Positions 1 to 13,264 of a DNA stretch of 64,000 bases are shown here, piece after piece (the stretch's first letter is position 1; each line of letters opens with the position of its first letter). The stretch lies in contig JAZGTN010000085.1 of the NCBI GenBank assembly GCA_037783415.1, positions 3,157,501 through 3,221,500 of the forward strand. The letters are read 5' to 3'. The notes beneath the pieces were generated by a model. That model did no database searches. It saw nothing but the letters and a program-made list of their open reading frames with translations, and was not told where the DNA came from. Made by a program: the position numbers and the translations under genes. The stretch is from Leptasterias polaris. Its lineage: Eukaryota; Echinodermata; Asteroidea; Forcipulatida; Asteriidae.

Positions 1-589
1 GTCGTCATTATGATAATTCGGTAACTTAAATTCATCAGGCACAATTTGTTGAGTGCATCTTCCCAAGGACCCCCATGCGTGTCATGAGAACAGCGACGGG
101 GGAAAAAACAAAACAGAAAAATGAATGAATTGGAACGTGGACAGATTTTTAAGTATACGTGCTGTGTGCTGAGGAATTCCGCTGCCGTGGAACTGAAATC
201 GGTGAAGGTTCAAGGAGCTGATTAATAGACCAGCAAAATAGCTGTACCTTATCTTAACTCAAATACAGTTTAGCACATAATAAGTAGCCGTTTTCAAACA
301 TTACAACTGCCATACCTGACTATGTAAAGCGAACGGAAGAAGTTTTCTCTGATATTACAATTGTTCGCTTGATTCAAATCGAGAGCGAGTATAAAACAAT
401 AGTGGCCAGTTTTGACAAAACACGACAGTTTTGCCGTGAATCGTGATAAAAAAACACATTAGAAAATATTATTGTGCAACTGTTCAAATTTTAAAGACTA
501 TCTTCATTCAAAGAAAGTTAGCATTCATGAATCAAGTTTTTAAATTTCATTTACTTATCTTATCAAACAATTACATTTTCGTTCCTTTT

Positions 590-1195
590 CCTAGCTTCCA
601 TAATATTAGAAATGATGTACCTATTTTGGCTCAAGATGAGTAACCAATGCCAGTGAAGCACCTTATATTGATTCAACGAGAGTATGGATAATAAATGAAA
701 CATGTTTTGTCGTTTTTACTAATATTGTATATTACCCTCATTCATTTTGCTGTTATAACTCAATCTGAACATTATCTTGATTCATTTTGATTACAATTAA
801 ATTCAATTTGTTCTCAAATTTACCAATGATGTGTCTCATTTTGATTCAATGAGATATTACAAGATATTATTAAGCCAATTTTCCGTTATTACTTATATTT
901 TGTGTTTTACCTTACCTTGGGTCCAATAGAGAAAGGCATAGGCCTACTGTCATTTGCAGAGGTCACTGCAGTTTATCTTTTAAACAAATTCGATTTGTTC
1001 TCAAAATTACTACCTCATTTCGATTCAACGCGATTATCAATGGATGATAAATAAACAAGTTTGCCGTTATTACTTATTTACCTTACCTTGAGTCGAAAAG
1101 AGAAAAGCACATCATAGGCAGAATTCACTGCAGCATAACTTTAAAATAAATTGAATTTGTACTCCTTTTCAATTAGAGCGTATGAGATAACTGAA
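590..1195. repeat. Degenerate tandem repeat, about 180-190 bp unit
   Basis: Recurring blocks are AATTTGTTCTCAAA, CTCATTTYGATTCAAYGMGA, CCGTTATTACTTAT and CAGAGGTCACTGCAG-like sequence, seen around 660, 800, 985 and 1150. The copies are strongly diverged. It is non-coding. Confidence 0.55.
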
Positions 1196-2059
1196 TTGGA
1201 TAGATTCAGAAGCGGCTTCGCAGACGATACAATCCAATCAACTTCGATAACCCCCCTGAAAACCCATCCACTACAAAACAACAAAATTCCCACAGAACCA
1301 TAGCCTTCCTTTTCGTTGTGATCATTTGATTAAATGAATTAGGGTAACAAAGAGACGCTCTTGCAAGCAGACAGAAAATCTGTTCGTGTGGTTTGTTAGG
1401 GTCTCCCGTATACACTGGCTCGGGTTTATTACCGTAGATCAATTTTGTAAACGAAAATGAGAGAGCAACTATAAAATTGATTAACTGGCTTGCGTGCAGA
1501 CCAGAACGTTACAGTAACGCGATTTCAGTTTGTATTTCCGTATGTTCAAACAAAAATTGCACAAAATGTACCGGTGATTATTCTAACTGTAGTTTTACGT
1601 GATAACTGTGATGAACAAGTTCAAGTCATAATTATGACGTAACAGCTTTAGTGGATGTTACAACGAGCTCTTGGACAATTCACTACATTTTTATATTTAT
1701 TGTAATGATGAAAAAGGGATAGTACAATGTGCTTTTGGGGGGACATAACGTTCATTCAATTCAACATGATATTGCATTAACAATTATTGTCATTGTGATG
1801 CACAAAAGTAATACACAACGTTTTGTAAAACGTGAGTATCTTGAGCAGGTGTCGACCTGGTACCGAAGGACATTGAGAAAAACAAAAACTGAATTATAAG
1901 TCATAAATTCGACTTATACCTCACAGCTAAGAATAAACATGAGTCATATACCTATGACTTCTAATATTAAACTATGAATACTGATATTGAAAATGGTTAT
2001 TAGCAAAATTATTGTCCTCTCTCTAAACAGACGCTGTATAAATATATATTCAGTTTGCG

Positions 2060-2290
2060 ATAACGCCATGTATGTATATCTACTTTGCTGTGTTGATTTG
2101 TTCTTTGTTCTGTGTAGATTTGTCTTGCTATATTTTATTCTACTGCCGCGCAGTAGATTTCGGAATTCGGGTTCGAGGCAGTAGAATAAATAGCAAGACA
2201 AGTTCGCGAAGAGCAAATCTACAGAGCAAAGTATGCATAGGCCTTACTCAAGGTGTACCACAAACTGAATACATTGATACCTCACCATGA
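2060..2290. mobile_element. Penelope-like terminal-repeat relic with internal hairpin
   Basis: This stretch shares TTGTCTTGCTAT, TTATTCTACTGCCGCG and CAGTAGATTTCGGAA with the fragment at 36045-36335. It also contains a foldback: bases 2114-2147 (GTAGATTTGTCTTGC onward) pair with 2177-2222 (ending GAGCAAATCTAC), apart from a short insertion. It is non-coding, and several overlapping short ORFs here are spurious. Confidence 0.45.
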
Positions 2291-2799
2291 AATACCTCAA
2301 ATCCCATCTAGAAACTGTATACATTTCCTGGTGAAAATTCGCACGGAAATTGTACTTGATAATAGGCCTACACGGCAATGACCTATAGTGACCGACAATA
2401 AACCTTGATTTAATTTACTCATTTTGTTTTGTCTTCTCCTTGTCAGAAAACTACAGTCTGGAGAGTAGGAATGATCCTTTGCACTTCCTGACCTTTTCAA
2501 ATCCACTCACCAATTTTGTCATCGGATGTGGTCACTTGAAATTGGTAAAATTTCAAAATTTTAGAGATTTCTCAAACGGAAAAGCTGCCATTAACGCAGC
2601 AGCTGCAGTCGACCGGTGAAGATGATCTTCTATCGGGTGAACATTGCAGCGGCAATGGAATTCATTGCATCCTTACAAACGCAACATTGTTTGACATAAT
2701 CTTGTTTGAAGAGAAAAAACCAAAAAACTAAAAACTAATAAGCTTGTTCTGTGTTGCGTCAGTACAAGCAACGATCAATCTTTGTTTTCTGTGACTTAT

Positions 2800-2941
2800 T
2801 AAATATAGAAATAAATAAATAAATAAATACATTCAATTTAATTAATAAAAGAAAAAGAAAAAAATATATAAATACATATATAAATAAATCACCTACAGAA
2901 GCACACACTGAACACGGGGGTGGGGGAGGGGGGGGGGGGTA
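2800..2941. repeat. AAAT-rich tract and G run
   Basis: Low-complexity AAATAAAT/ATATAAAT sequence at 2800-2890, then a G-rich run GGGGGTGGGGGAGGGG at 2918-2939. Confidence 0.85.
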
Positions 2942-5900
2942 ACACATGTCCCCGATATCGAGTACCAAATGTGTGGCATAGCAACTATTTCTATCGACTG
3001 ATGAGTATTCATAACTAAGTTATTGGATGGTAATGAATACTCATATAGCTGCAACAGGTGGGTGTGTATTCAGCCAAACAGCCTGGAAAAAAAACACCTG
3101 ACAAAATGCGGTTCTGTTATGGAAAATCATCAAAACCCAAGTTAATCCTAACCCTCTAGGGATAATGTGCTTTATGGGTAGAGCTTCCATGAGCAGATTC
3201 AATTATCACCTTTTTGTTTAGCCGTGTAAGGTATTTTGTTCTCAAATGGCAAAGATTTGTAATACTGCATTTTGCAGGGGCAGCCACGCTTTCAGAAATA
3301 GCATTGATCTCAGTTGATTGATGTTATCGGATTTAATATTCTTTACCCACGTGTGGTCGTCAGAGCGACACTTGCGACAAAATACCCCTCATCAGGCAAT
3401 GAAGGTAGCAGTTCATCAACACAGTCATTGAATCCTTGTAACATTACTGTCTCCATGAACATTCCCATCTAATATTATTTTATTCATTTCTTGTTTACCC
3501 TTGGGAGACCTCTCAGCAAAACACCCGCGTTTTTCAGAGGTGCCCAGCAGCAACAACAACAAATATATAAAGAAAATAAATCAGAACATTAAACAGATAT
3601 ACAATATAAAAACAGCCAAATTAAGGTGAATTCCAAGTATATAAAGTTTAATAAAGAAGTAGTATTGTCTAGGATATCAAGAAAATTCAACTCGCCCTAG
3701 GCATGCCACTGTGAAATACAACAGAACAATACAGAAAAACAATGAAATATATAACTTGTGACACCTGCATGGATTTGGGACTACTTCGAGGTGACCACCC
3801 TAGCCGGAAAGAAGATCTCTCGGATGAAATTCCACTTGATGGTTCGTCCAACACCGCCAATGGCGGATAACAACCCCCAAAACTAACCCTTGAAGCTTAA
3901 CATGACAATAAACACCGATACACAACAACAACAATTAGATTACAGTGTGTTCCTTTAGGTCATTCAATCAACGATGTCTTGTCTTCCAAGATTTGATTAA
4001 ATTTACCTCACGGGACCAAGTGACCGAAGAAGAAGAACGATGTGATGGCGATCGGCCTATGTCAACACACTGCCTGACGTGGTGATTAACATCACTACCG
4101 TCCTCAAGGATTCACTTTACTTAGTCACGTCGTGTCTTTCACTTCGCACGATGTACGGTGGGGATGGGGGTCATTTCGTCGTATTGTGACGTGCACGTTC
4201 TGGTCATCCATAATGAAGACAATCATTTTGATAATAATAGTAAACACGGTGTCGAATTAGCTTGTCACACTTCTTCGAGGCTCGTGAATAACCACAGATA
4301 CCAGCCTGACCGGATGTTACCAGTTGTACCTTTGACCTTGTATTCATTTCATACGGAGATTTACACTCAATTAACACGTACATGTTGCACACATATTTTT
4401 TCAAACATGTACAGACATTATGCACACGCTGCATGCAGACGACCAAAAGTGCAAGCTGACAAATTACATCATCTTGGACCAATCATAACACATATATGGA
4501 AAGCTTACGTCACAGCACGTTTATCCAATGAAATCATTGTATGCAATGAAATCATTGGGTCTGTAAGACCAGTGCCTGTCTTTGGGAACCAGTCTAGCTT
4601 GTTATGAATGTTTATAGCAGTTGGTCATTATAAGATAAATGCACTAGGAAGGGGCACTCAACCCATGCGCGTTGCTATATCACTCTGGTATTCCTGTTCC
4701 GGTTTTGTTCACTCCATTGACATGTAAATTGTAACCTGTAAATGACAGTTGTCTTTACAGCCCAATTAAGCAAAGCGAGTGAAGAGCAATTAAGCTCGAC
4801 AATTCATTTCAATGACAACCAATCAAAAATCGAATCCTAAAGAGGTTGGTTAAACACTCGTTAGTGTTATTATAGGGAAGCTTTGGGAGTTTGCAACAAC
4901 GAATGAGATAATTAAACAAATAGAACACTATTTAAAGAGAATATGCGATGTTTGTTTTGGACAAAAATATAAGTTACATGTACAAGCCTTCAATTTTCAC
5001 ATATATCTAGTTGTTGTAGTACAACCCTTCCATCCCACTGCCTAAAAAGCAATTTATGTTGTTCTATCGCACTTTCAGCTAAAAGGTAGTCAATACATTG
5101 ATGCAGACAACAATTCTGCTCATATGTAGCCCCAAAACCTAACCCTAACCTAAATATACACCCACATCCCTAAACTTAAATATAGCACAAACCCAACCTC
5201 AACCGTGCACCAAAATCATGGCCTAAATAAAGACCAAAATAAAGCCCGGAAATCTCATGGTAATAACTTCCTACTTATAAGCTTGTCAAGCAGGAAATGA
5301 ATATTGCTGTTACCGCCCCTTGCAATAAAAACCAAATATAACCAAAGAAGGTGGCTGAAACCAAGAATTATGCGGTATTAATGTCGACTGCCAACGGTAA
5401 AAGTCGATGACTGTGCCCACACACACAAAGCCTATCCGTACCTCTTTACCAAGCCCACGTTGTCCGTTTTAGTACACGTTACCTCAAACTGTATGCAATT
5501 CGGTCAAGAGCGTATAAATAAGGACCATACACACCGTCAAAACTACAGCAAATCCCACCTTAGGGAGAACAGACCAACCCTGCCAATATCTGAAACTTAC
5601 ATGAGGGGAGAACAGGCAACGTGGAAAGCAAACAGACAGACTTTATTATAATTATAAAGCAGTCCAACATCTTTAGTGAAGCCTAGGCCGAGTGTTTTAT
5701 AGGGGTGTCATGCGGGGACTGGATTTTATTTCAGAGTGGGTGATATTTGGTTGGTGTTTTTGTTTGTCTCCTTGTAATTGTGCCAGTCCAGTTGGTCTTA
5801 TTGTCTTTCCTCGGTGAAACCTGTTTACCGGGTGTATGAATTTGATTACGGTTATGTCGTGGGAGGTTTCGCGTGAAAGAAAAATAGAGTTTGGTTTTAT

Positions 5901-6084
5901 TTCTGTCCTCTATTTGTTGTTGCTAGGTTCAAAATTTGTGGATTTTGGAGCACTTTTTGCATGCTGTGTGTGTCGTTTTAGGTACATACTACCATGGTAT
6001 CCTTCTAATCTTTGTAACATTTTAAAAAGCAAACTTGGAAAAAATGTTTTGTGCTAACCATGACTTGTTTATTTGTTTCTGTGT

Positions 6085-6180
6085 TAATTTGTTTCTTTGT
6101 TTATTTATTTATTTATTTATTTGGTAAACGTATTCATTTATTTGTATTTATGTATTTATTTGTATATAAACATACTTTTT
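6085..6180. repeat. TTTA-rich microsatellite
   Basis: Repeated TTTATTTATTTATTTAT with variants. No gene context. Confidence 0.85.
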
Positions 6181-7014
6181 ATAATTAATTGATAAATGTA
6201 ATGATTGATTTAATAACATATTTTTCAATTTTGCGTGTCGATACACTGGTAGCACGCGTTAGCATCGATACCGTTTATGCGTATAAAAAGTAATAATTGT
6301 TTTTTTACTTGAAAGGTCGAGAAAACAATAACATCTGAAAAGTAAAGTCAGAGACAGTGAAGAGGTCAAACTATTGTAGACTTACCCAAACTTGCTGTGG
6401 TTTCCCATCAGTTTCTGATTGTTCTTTTCTTCTACATATCATGAAGTGAATTCGTCATATAAGTCACCTCACGAATCCAAACATCCTCCCATCGGTCTAG
6501 CGAAAGATTATCATGTTTGTGGTCAATGCAAGGCAAACTGTCACTATGATCAAAATCAAGGTGTATTGCCGGGACCTTTAGATCCAGGAGTGGGTAGTCA
6601 GCTCATAGAGGTTCATGGAGGTTCGAACTCCTTCCGTGGTCCTTTCTCTATGGTCAGACCAACAGAAAATGTTCTTGAATGTCCGGCAATGGCTCTTTCT
6701 CCAACGTGATACAATGTAGGTTCCTATGTTCCTTGCTTTATGCTTTGGGCGAACCTTTCCAGACACCCATACCCGATAATGCCTTGATAGGAACTGCTAG
6801 AATGTGTTGCTAATTTTGAACAACAATGCATTCCGAGACAGTTATTCCACGCACTTCAGGAATGAATGTTCATTGGACCGTGAATTACATTTCGGTTGCT
6901 TAACTTTTACAGATGACTGAATCGGGTGTTTGAAGTGGGAGGTACCAACGATTGTAATACAATACCATTGTGTCTACTTCATTCTCTTTACAACATTTAT
7001 TTGGACCCAAGCTG

Positions 7015-7140
7015 TAATGTTTTCAGAGTGTGGGTTGGGGTTCCGGTCACGTGTCCTTATGCAAGACACTTGGGCACATTACTTCGTCCTTCGGATGGGA
7101 CGTTATGTCAAATTCGGATTCGTGGTACACTCATTTTTCA
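7015..7140 (+). mobile_element. tRNA-derived SINE fragment
   Basis: It contains AGAGTGTGGGTTGGGGTTCC, a decayed B box, followed by CTTATGCAAGACACTTGGGC and CCTTCGGATGGGACGTTATG, the body of the local SINE family. Head and tail are missing or altered. Confidence 0.55.
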
Positions 7141-7261
7141 ATAGAAAGAGTGTTTTTGTGAAAATCGGGAACATTTTAGAAGTCTCTTACACCCGTTCTG
7201 GGACAAAAGAAAATGTGAACTTTCGTTTGCATGCTGTGAAAACATTGAAATAATAATAATG

Positions 7262-7310
7262 CGCACTTTGAGAAACCCGTCGCGTGTGATAAAGAGCTAA
7301 ACATTAAGAA
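7262..7310 (+). mobile_element. LINE 3' tail fragment
   Basis: The segment GCGCACTTTGAGAAACC followed by CGCGTGTGATAAAGAGCTA is a diverged copy of the LINE/SINE 3' module seen at 31505-31620. It follows a SINE-like fragment at 7015-7140 and may be the same degraded insertion. Confidence 0.4.
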
Positions 7311-7440
7311 CAGCGTATTGTTATTGTCATTGATTATACCCCCTTGTCTTCTCTGAATGCTTTCTGCTTTTCTCCCTCCACTCTCTCTATTCATGTATTT
7401 CCACTTGACTACTCTTGCAACTCTTGTATGTGTGTTGTGT

Positions 7441-7575
7441 GTTGTCATTTAGCCTTCGAGAAAGACTCTGCTAGGGTCGAAACGTCAGGCCACTAACTTA
7501 TTTTTTGCATTTATACCACAGGTCCTTTTGGTTGGTAAGCAGTTTGCAATAGCTAATTCTATTTTGTCATTGATT
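7441..7575 (+). mobile_element. Penelope-like 3' tail motif, copy 1
   Basis: The motif AGCCTTCGAGAAAGACTC, TGCTAGGGTC, GAAACGTCAGGCCACTAAC recurs three times in the window (also at 8800 plus and 24806 minus). It contains a five-bp stem (GACTC/GGGTC) followed by GAAAC, as in a hammerhead stem II. I associate it from memory with 3' ends of Penelope-like elements. The sequence beyond it to 7575 probably belongs to the same insertion. Confidence 0.45.
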
Positions 7576-8317
7576 ATAGGTAAACAGAACCTCTTCATAT
7601 AAGGATCAGTATAGTAATATGGTATTACTCGGGTCGCGTTTCTAATTTTTTGAACAGCATCAAAACATTAAACAAATACTTCATGCCTTGCATGCCATGC
7701 ATGGCGGCTTTTATAAGCATTGTCCCAAACAACAACAACAAGAACAACATCAAAAAGAATATAACAGACAAAAAGACTGATCAGGAGTAGCTGGTAAGCC
7801 GTCTAAAAACCAAACATATTTTTGAATGCGAAATTTCCAAAGGTCACATTATTTTCAGATTTTCCTCGAAAACTAGAAATCAATTGGACTGATTTTCTTT
7901 GTCGAAATCAATAACATTGTGGAACCACTTTAAGGGTGAACGTGCCATCATCAAGGACCTTTTATGATCTCATTAAAGTAAGCTGTTGAAACAGTGTTAT
8001 TGAATGAAACGAATTGGGACGTCTCTGTACAAACATTGCATTCCCCTTCGTTTGTTTCAACGACCCTAGGATCAAGGTGTTCATACGATCTCTTGGCATG
8101 ATACAGTGAATTGGCAGCACGTATCCCAGGGTTATTTAGTAGATGATGAAAAATATGTTATCATAGCAAACACAGTTAAACGTCGTTCTTAATACTAGCT
8201 TTTTATTTCTGTCTGGAGGTTGGTTTGTTGCCCTTTGGGTTAACAAGGTGCACTTATTGCTGGTGCTGCTGATTTTTTTGATTTTTTTTTTGGGGGGGGG
8301 GGTCTCGTAATTGCTAT

Positions 8318-8770
8318 ATTGCTGTTGAAGCTGTTGTTGTTGTTGTTGTTGTTGTTGCTGTTATTGTTGCTCTTGTTGTTGTCGTTGTTGATGTTATTGT
8401 TGATGCTGCTGCTGTTGTTGTTGTTGGTGTTGTTGTTGTTTTCGTTGTTGTTTCTGCTGGTGCTGCTGCTGCTGTTGTTGTTGATGTTTGTCCTGTTATT
8501 GCATGCGGTTGCCGATGTTGTTGTTGTTTTCGTTGTTGTTTCTGCTGGTGCTGCTGCTGCTGTCGTTGATGTTTGTACTGTTATTGCATGCTGTTGCTGA
8601 TGTTGTTGCTGTTGCTGCTGTTGTAGTTGCAGCTGCTGCTGTTTGTTGTTGTTGCTGCTGCTGCTGTTGTGGATGATGTTATTGTTGTTATTGTTTTTAG
8701 CTTCTGCTGTTGTTGCAGCTGTTGATGTCCGTTGTTGTCGCTGCTGTTGCTGTATGTTGTTGTTACACTT
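8318..8770. repeat. TTG/CTG triplet tract
   Basis: About 450 bp is made almost only of TTG, CTG, GTT and GAT triplets. A roughly 100-bp internal direct duplication is present (GTTGTTTCTGCTGGTGCTGC near 8445 and 8535). Both strands give long low-complexity ORFs (polyleucine, or Gln/Asn/Ser on the minus strand), none with coding context. Confidence 0.9.
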
Positions 8771-8799
8771 GTATACATGTTTATTGGTGTTGTGGTGTC

Positions 8800-8852
8800 A
8801 GTTAGCCTTTGAAAAAGACTCTGCTATGGTCAAAACGTCAGGCCATTAACAA
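8800..8852 (+). mobile_element. Penelope-like 3' tail motif, copy 2
   Basis: A diverged copy reads AGCCTTTGAAAAAGACTC, TGCTATGGTC, AAAACGTCAGGCCATTAAC. It immediately follows the TTG/CTG triplet tract and a TTGTATACATGT stretch. Point changes disrupt the GAAA element. Confidence 0.45.
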
Positions 8853-9299
8853 TTTTCTGCGGCCCTGTAGAGTAAACGAAGATTTTCTAAAACTTTTAAT
8901 CGTAATGAAAAACGAGTAGACATAGAGCCTCATTCGAGTTCTGTTTACGGTTGACCTGAACACGTCTGAATAATTTCTTCGCATGACGTGACTCAATAGG
9001 CAGAAGCTTTAACCTGAAAACCTCCATACAAACTACGTGCTCTTCAGCCAGGTTTTCAGCAGACACACACACAAAAAAGAGAAGAAATATCACAAACTTA
9101 TCTTTTGTTCTAACACAAATCTGCTGGACAGTATTGTATGCACGGACACGTATTGTGGTACCCTTGAGTCAGCGTAAGTGGCGAATTCCCGTTAGTCATT
9201 ATCACGCGGCTTCTCGTTTAAACAACCCCCGATTTGGAATTTTCTTCGAATAGATTCAGAGGTAAAAATGGCACAGTTTGCCAGGGGGGTTGAAATACT

Positions 9300-9510
9300 T
9301 CCTGACCGAACAGTTAAAGGTAGGTTCATAGAATGAAATGAAATATACAATAAAATTCACATGGAAAAGTTGCAGTTGAATACAGTGTCTACTTGCTGAG
9401 AAAACAGCAAAAGACTGAACGCTATGTTTTCGTGCAGGAACGTCGAATGCATCTACGTTAAGCGAGGTGACAGCGGGTACCAGCCGCATCTCCAGCTGCG
9501 GCATTCGCGA
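9300..9510. repeat. Interspersed repeat shared with 63680-63800
   Basis: AGTTGAATACAGTG, TACGTTAAGCGAGGTGACAG and ACCAGCCGCATCTCC recur at the far end of the window as AATTGAATACAG, CACATTCAGCGAGGTAACGT and ACCAGCCGCATCTC. About 100 bp are alignable. It is non-coding as far as I can see. Confidence 0.5.
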
Positions 9511-9916
9511 ACGGACACCGACCCTCAGAAGTATGAGAAAAAGATTCATGCAAGAATCGTTTCTCGGATTCAAATGTTTTGGGGTAAACATTTATCCAAC
9601 CTAGATTACTTCGAAGGGAACCCTTTCCCAAAATATTCCATACTATCAGTGTCAACAACTGCAGTGCATCTCACCAAGTATACAGTTTTGGTCATTAATT
9701 TGTGGAGTATTTTACCAATCTGTGCCCCCCCTACCTATATAATTCGGTATCTAGCTCGTAGCGGGAGCAATCGTTCCGAGAAAGAGACATGATTCCGACC
9801 GAGTTGTAGTAATTTTGTTCCCGAGGCAAAATGACATTTGAATCCAATCTCTTTCGTTCATGGCCGTACTCAAAGTGGAAGTCTGCATTCACAGATCTTC
9901 CTGGTTGGACCCTGAA

Positions 9917-9950
9917 GGGGGGGGGGGGGGGGGGGGGGGGGAGGGGGGTA
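9917..9950. repeat. Long G homopolymer
   Basis: An almost uninterrupted G tract, which could form G-quadruplex structure and is prone to length error in assembly. Shorter C or G runs occur at 18007, 28146, 33206, 39285, 46335, 48629, 54437, 56495, 61287, 62671 and 63094. Confidence 0.9.
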
Positions 9951-10861
9951 GCTTATTTCTTTAGATCGTGATTGAAGACCTTCTTAGACAATAATGACTC
10001 CAACCCACAGGACACACACATGCCATTGGGCATTGTCTCTAGATTAAACATGTATTCTCGATTGCATACCCGTTGCTATATTTAGAAGGTTACGTAGTCC
10101 AACTAGATATATCAATCTAGTTCACTAAAAAAAACACCGTGAAGATGATGAAAAATGGGGTCAATTATAAACTGGACATTCTTTGCCTAAAAGCATTTCA
10201 ATTGCTGTTGAAGAGGGTGGTGCCAGGCTGAATATGTCCAACAAGCAAATTGAAAAAGAAAATAAGGTGGAAATGATGATGGGCAAAAGACTGAACCTTG
10301 TAAGAACAAAGGACTGAACAGTAATTTCACTGAGTCTACGAAAGAGAATTGCATTGATAAAATATTCCTATACACGGTTTTTTTTCCATAAACAAATAAT
10401 AACAAACAGCAAGCGTTCGATAATTTTGAGAGCTTTGTTGTCTCGTCATCGACAAAGACACTTCGATATTGTTTAAAACAGCACAAAGCAAATACTTATT
10501 AAATACAAACACATAATATGTGTACGAGCTTATTTCATTGAAACAATTTAGCTACTATTTCTTAAACCATAACGGTGGGGCCAATATTAAAAACAAATAA
10601 ACTACAAAAACATGGATTTTGATGGAAAAGAAACAAATTCCGTTTTAGATTTGTATTTTCTATTAGTGTTTCTTTCCCGCCTGCATGCAGCTTAAAACAA
10701 GAGTTATTGGTTTACCGATGTTCCGGTATTTGTCCACCTCTATATGTCTGCGTATAAAAATGAACAAGTGAAAACGTAAATAACATTTAAAAAAGAAGAC
10801 GAAAAAATACCTCCTTAATTAACACATAAAAATTAATCAAATGAACCAAATAATAACATAC

Positions 10862-11025
10862 ATGAAAAATAATAAAACAAACACAATACAAAAACAACAA
10901 ACAAACAAAAAACAAAAACACTCCGACAAAACAAATGAACAAACAAACAAACACCCAAATATTAAACAAAACAAACACCCCAAACAAACAGAAAACAACA
11001 CAAAAACAAACACAAATTGCTGGTT
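10862..11025. repeat. AAACA-rich low-complexity tract
   Basis: About 160 bp of AAACAAACA/AAACACAAAT type sequence. Overlapping Lys/Asn/Thr-rich (plus) and Phe/Val/Cys-rich (minus) ORFs are artefacts of the composition. Confidence 0.85.
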
Positions 11026-11616
11026 AAAAAACCCCAACCTCAAAGCATAAAAACAAGGTCAAAAGCGAGACTTTGACAGTCTATGAAGCAATCATGTTTG
11101 CTGCATGTTATGAAGACTCGTCCATGTGCACGAAGATCAAAATCCCCCTAAAACAGGAAAAGCCTGAAAGATCAACGCTCGGCTAGGCCTAGACAGTCGT
11201 GGTTAAGTTACTATAAAAAAATTCCGTCAGTACGAAAAAATACTGAAAGTATAATATCCTAAAAACCAGCGGAGCGGATTATGGTGTTACGATTACTGGG
11301 GACTTGAAATTAATCGTTTTTATTCCCTTCAATTCAATAATACCAAATAAATCGGGGATTTGATATATCCGAGGCCAATGTTCATTCAATTGTCGTCGAC
11401 ATTTTAATATACCCTTTTTGTTCTTGTTTGAAGACGGATTACGTTGTATTAAATGCAATTACGAATCGCACAGGAAGGAAATGCACTCAGAGATTTCTTT
11501 TCTTTCTTTCCTTCTTTGAATATTAAAATACTTTGGTAAAAGATAACCAATGGAGTATGACAATGATCATGTACAGATGTAGGCACAGGAGGACTATAAG
11601 TGAAGTTTCCGTCGAC

Positions 11617-12100
11617 CAATCAGCCAAGGAGCAGCCCGAGTCATCTTCTCCCTTCCTATAGACTTATCTCCACTGCTTCAGCAACTTCATTGGCTGCAGG
11701 TTAAGCAAAGCATCATAAACAAGGCAGCCTTCAAAACAATGTACAAAGAAACCACTAAATCATGTTCAGAATACATTTCAAGCTCACTGGATCGCACAAC
11801 ACCAACACGAAGAAACTTATGCTCCCAGGACAACCTACGGATTCCCAGCACTGCACAGAAAGCAGTTGAGATATAAAAGCTCTCTGTAGCAAATCCAAGA
11901 ATGCGGAACTCCATCCCACAATCAGTCTTCTCCACTTCAGTACACATGTTGAAATCCTCTCTTACGACCTACTTGTTCAATTAATTCATTCATATGTTCA
12001 TTCTTGTTTTTGTTTTCTGACTATCAGAGTAAAGTCTAAGTGCGCTTTGTAGCCATTGGAAAAGTCGCGCTATCAATGTTATTATAATTATTTATTTTAC
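11617..12100 (+). mobile_element. CR1/L2-type LINE 3' end, decayed reverse-transcriptase C-terminus
   Basis: A plus-strand frame reads ISQGAARVIFSLPIDLSPLL followed by QQLHWLQVKQSI. This is the characteristic C-terminal region of CR1/L2-type non-LTR reverse transcriptases, where a Gln-rich LHWLPVKQRI motif is normal. The frame continues through an SSSLDRTTPTRRNL stretch and ends at a stop within VEI. A frame change then gives NPRMRNSIPQSVF and SSLTTYLF, the remnant of the usual W-NSLP and FK-LKTHLF blocks. The core aspartates of the RT are absent because the copy is 5' truncated. The 3' UTR holds a gcgcttt and a gcgctatca motif like those of the SINE tails. It is non-functional. Confidence 0.75.
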
Positions 12101-12103
12101 TTA

Positions 12104-12445
12104 AAGGCCCTGTACACTATTAGTAAGATCGAAAAACACAAATGTTCACAGATTCACACATAACTTACATGATTTAAAGTAAGTAATGGTAGAAAGGGTT
12201 CCTTAAAATATTTCTGCCTAAAATGCTATCGTTTCTGAGAAATTAGTAAAACAATAGTTTTTATCGCGCGCGATAATAAACTCGATGTTTGAAAAACAGA
12301 AAACACATAAGGTCTATTTTCACTATTTTCTCCTGACCTCGATGACCAATTGAGCTCAAACTTTCACAGGTTTGTTATTTCATGTATACGGTTGATCACA
12401 CAAAACATGAACACTGTGTGCGACTATAATGTCAGCTCTACCAAT
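12104..12445. mobile_element. Diverged repeat related to family A
   Basis: It starts TTAAAGGCCCTGTACACTAT and contains GATGACCAATTGAGCTCAAA and CTTTCACAGGTTTGTTATTT, which resemble family A internal words. The far end is unclear. It follows the LINE tail at 11617-12100. Confidence 0.4.
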
Positions 12446-13264
12446 CCTGTATAATTTATTTATTTTTTATTTATTTATGTCATCTTTAATGAGGGTAAAC
12501 TCCAATCAGTGCACAGCACTGCTTTCCATAATACCTTTAAGGAGCTGCCTCCACATCAATGCGAGGACAGAAGATGTTAACCCAACCTACTTTTGAAGGA
12601 GGGGCCGCCATTGCCTTTGCCATTTGCAACGCTGTGTGCATTCAAATATTTCTTCCAACATAAACGAAGTTCATCTTAAATTTGATCTTAAAGTTCGGTA
12701 AAATTTAGCCATAAACACACAGTTCTTGCAATAAAATTCTGACGAAACAGAAACCCCAAATACTTTAGATGCAGTTGTTACGCAGTTTTTATTAAAGAAT
12801 ATTTACAATAGAATACTAAATTACTTTACATTGAATAATTATGCTATTAAGGAAAAGATAAAGATTGGGCGAGGCAATTTTTTTTTTTTTTACAATATAA
12901 TATACTAAGACGAGTCATTGTATCAACACACACAAACAACCGAACCGTCTGCTGAACGCCTCTACGGCTCAAATGGCATTCAATTTATACCAAAATCTCT
13001 GCCCATTGCAAAATTCTGTCACGCAGATAAACAGCAAATGAACCGAAAATGTTCTGACAATTTAGTTTCAATGCAAAAACTTGAGAGTAACCATTCACAA
13101 ATAGTTTACACAATGGGCTCAATGGTTGGATGGACCGACGAAAACATAATCATGATCTCACGAAAGCCATGCAAATGGTATCGTATACCGTTTAAAACCT
13201 GAAATTTAGGCCGTGCCCGGAAAGGATACTACGGGGGGAAGAACCACTTTAGCAACACCCATAA

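Noticed and set aside
4158..4607. 149-aa plus-strand ORF
   Set aside because: Large for this window, but composition is random, a 92-aa ORF overlaps on the other strand, and no domain or splice signals support it.
6419..6709. 96-aa plus-strand ORF (MFFSSTYHEVNSSY...)
   Set aside because: Reads a little like coding sequence, but there is no recognisable domain, splice context or start context; probably a repeat fragment or chance.
8319..8849. Long polyleucine/valine and Gln/Asn-rich ORFs on both strands
   Set aside because: They follow entirely from the TTG/CTG triplet tract.
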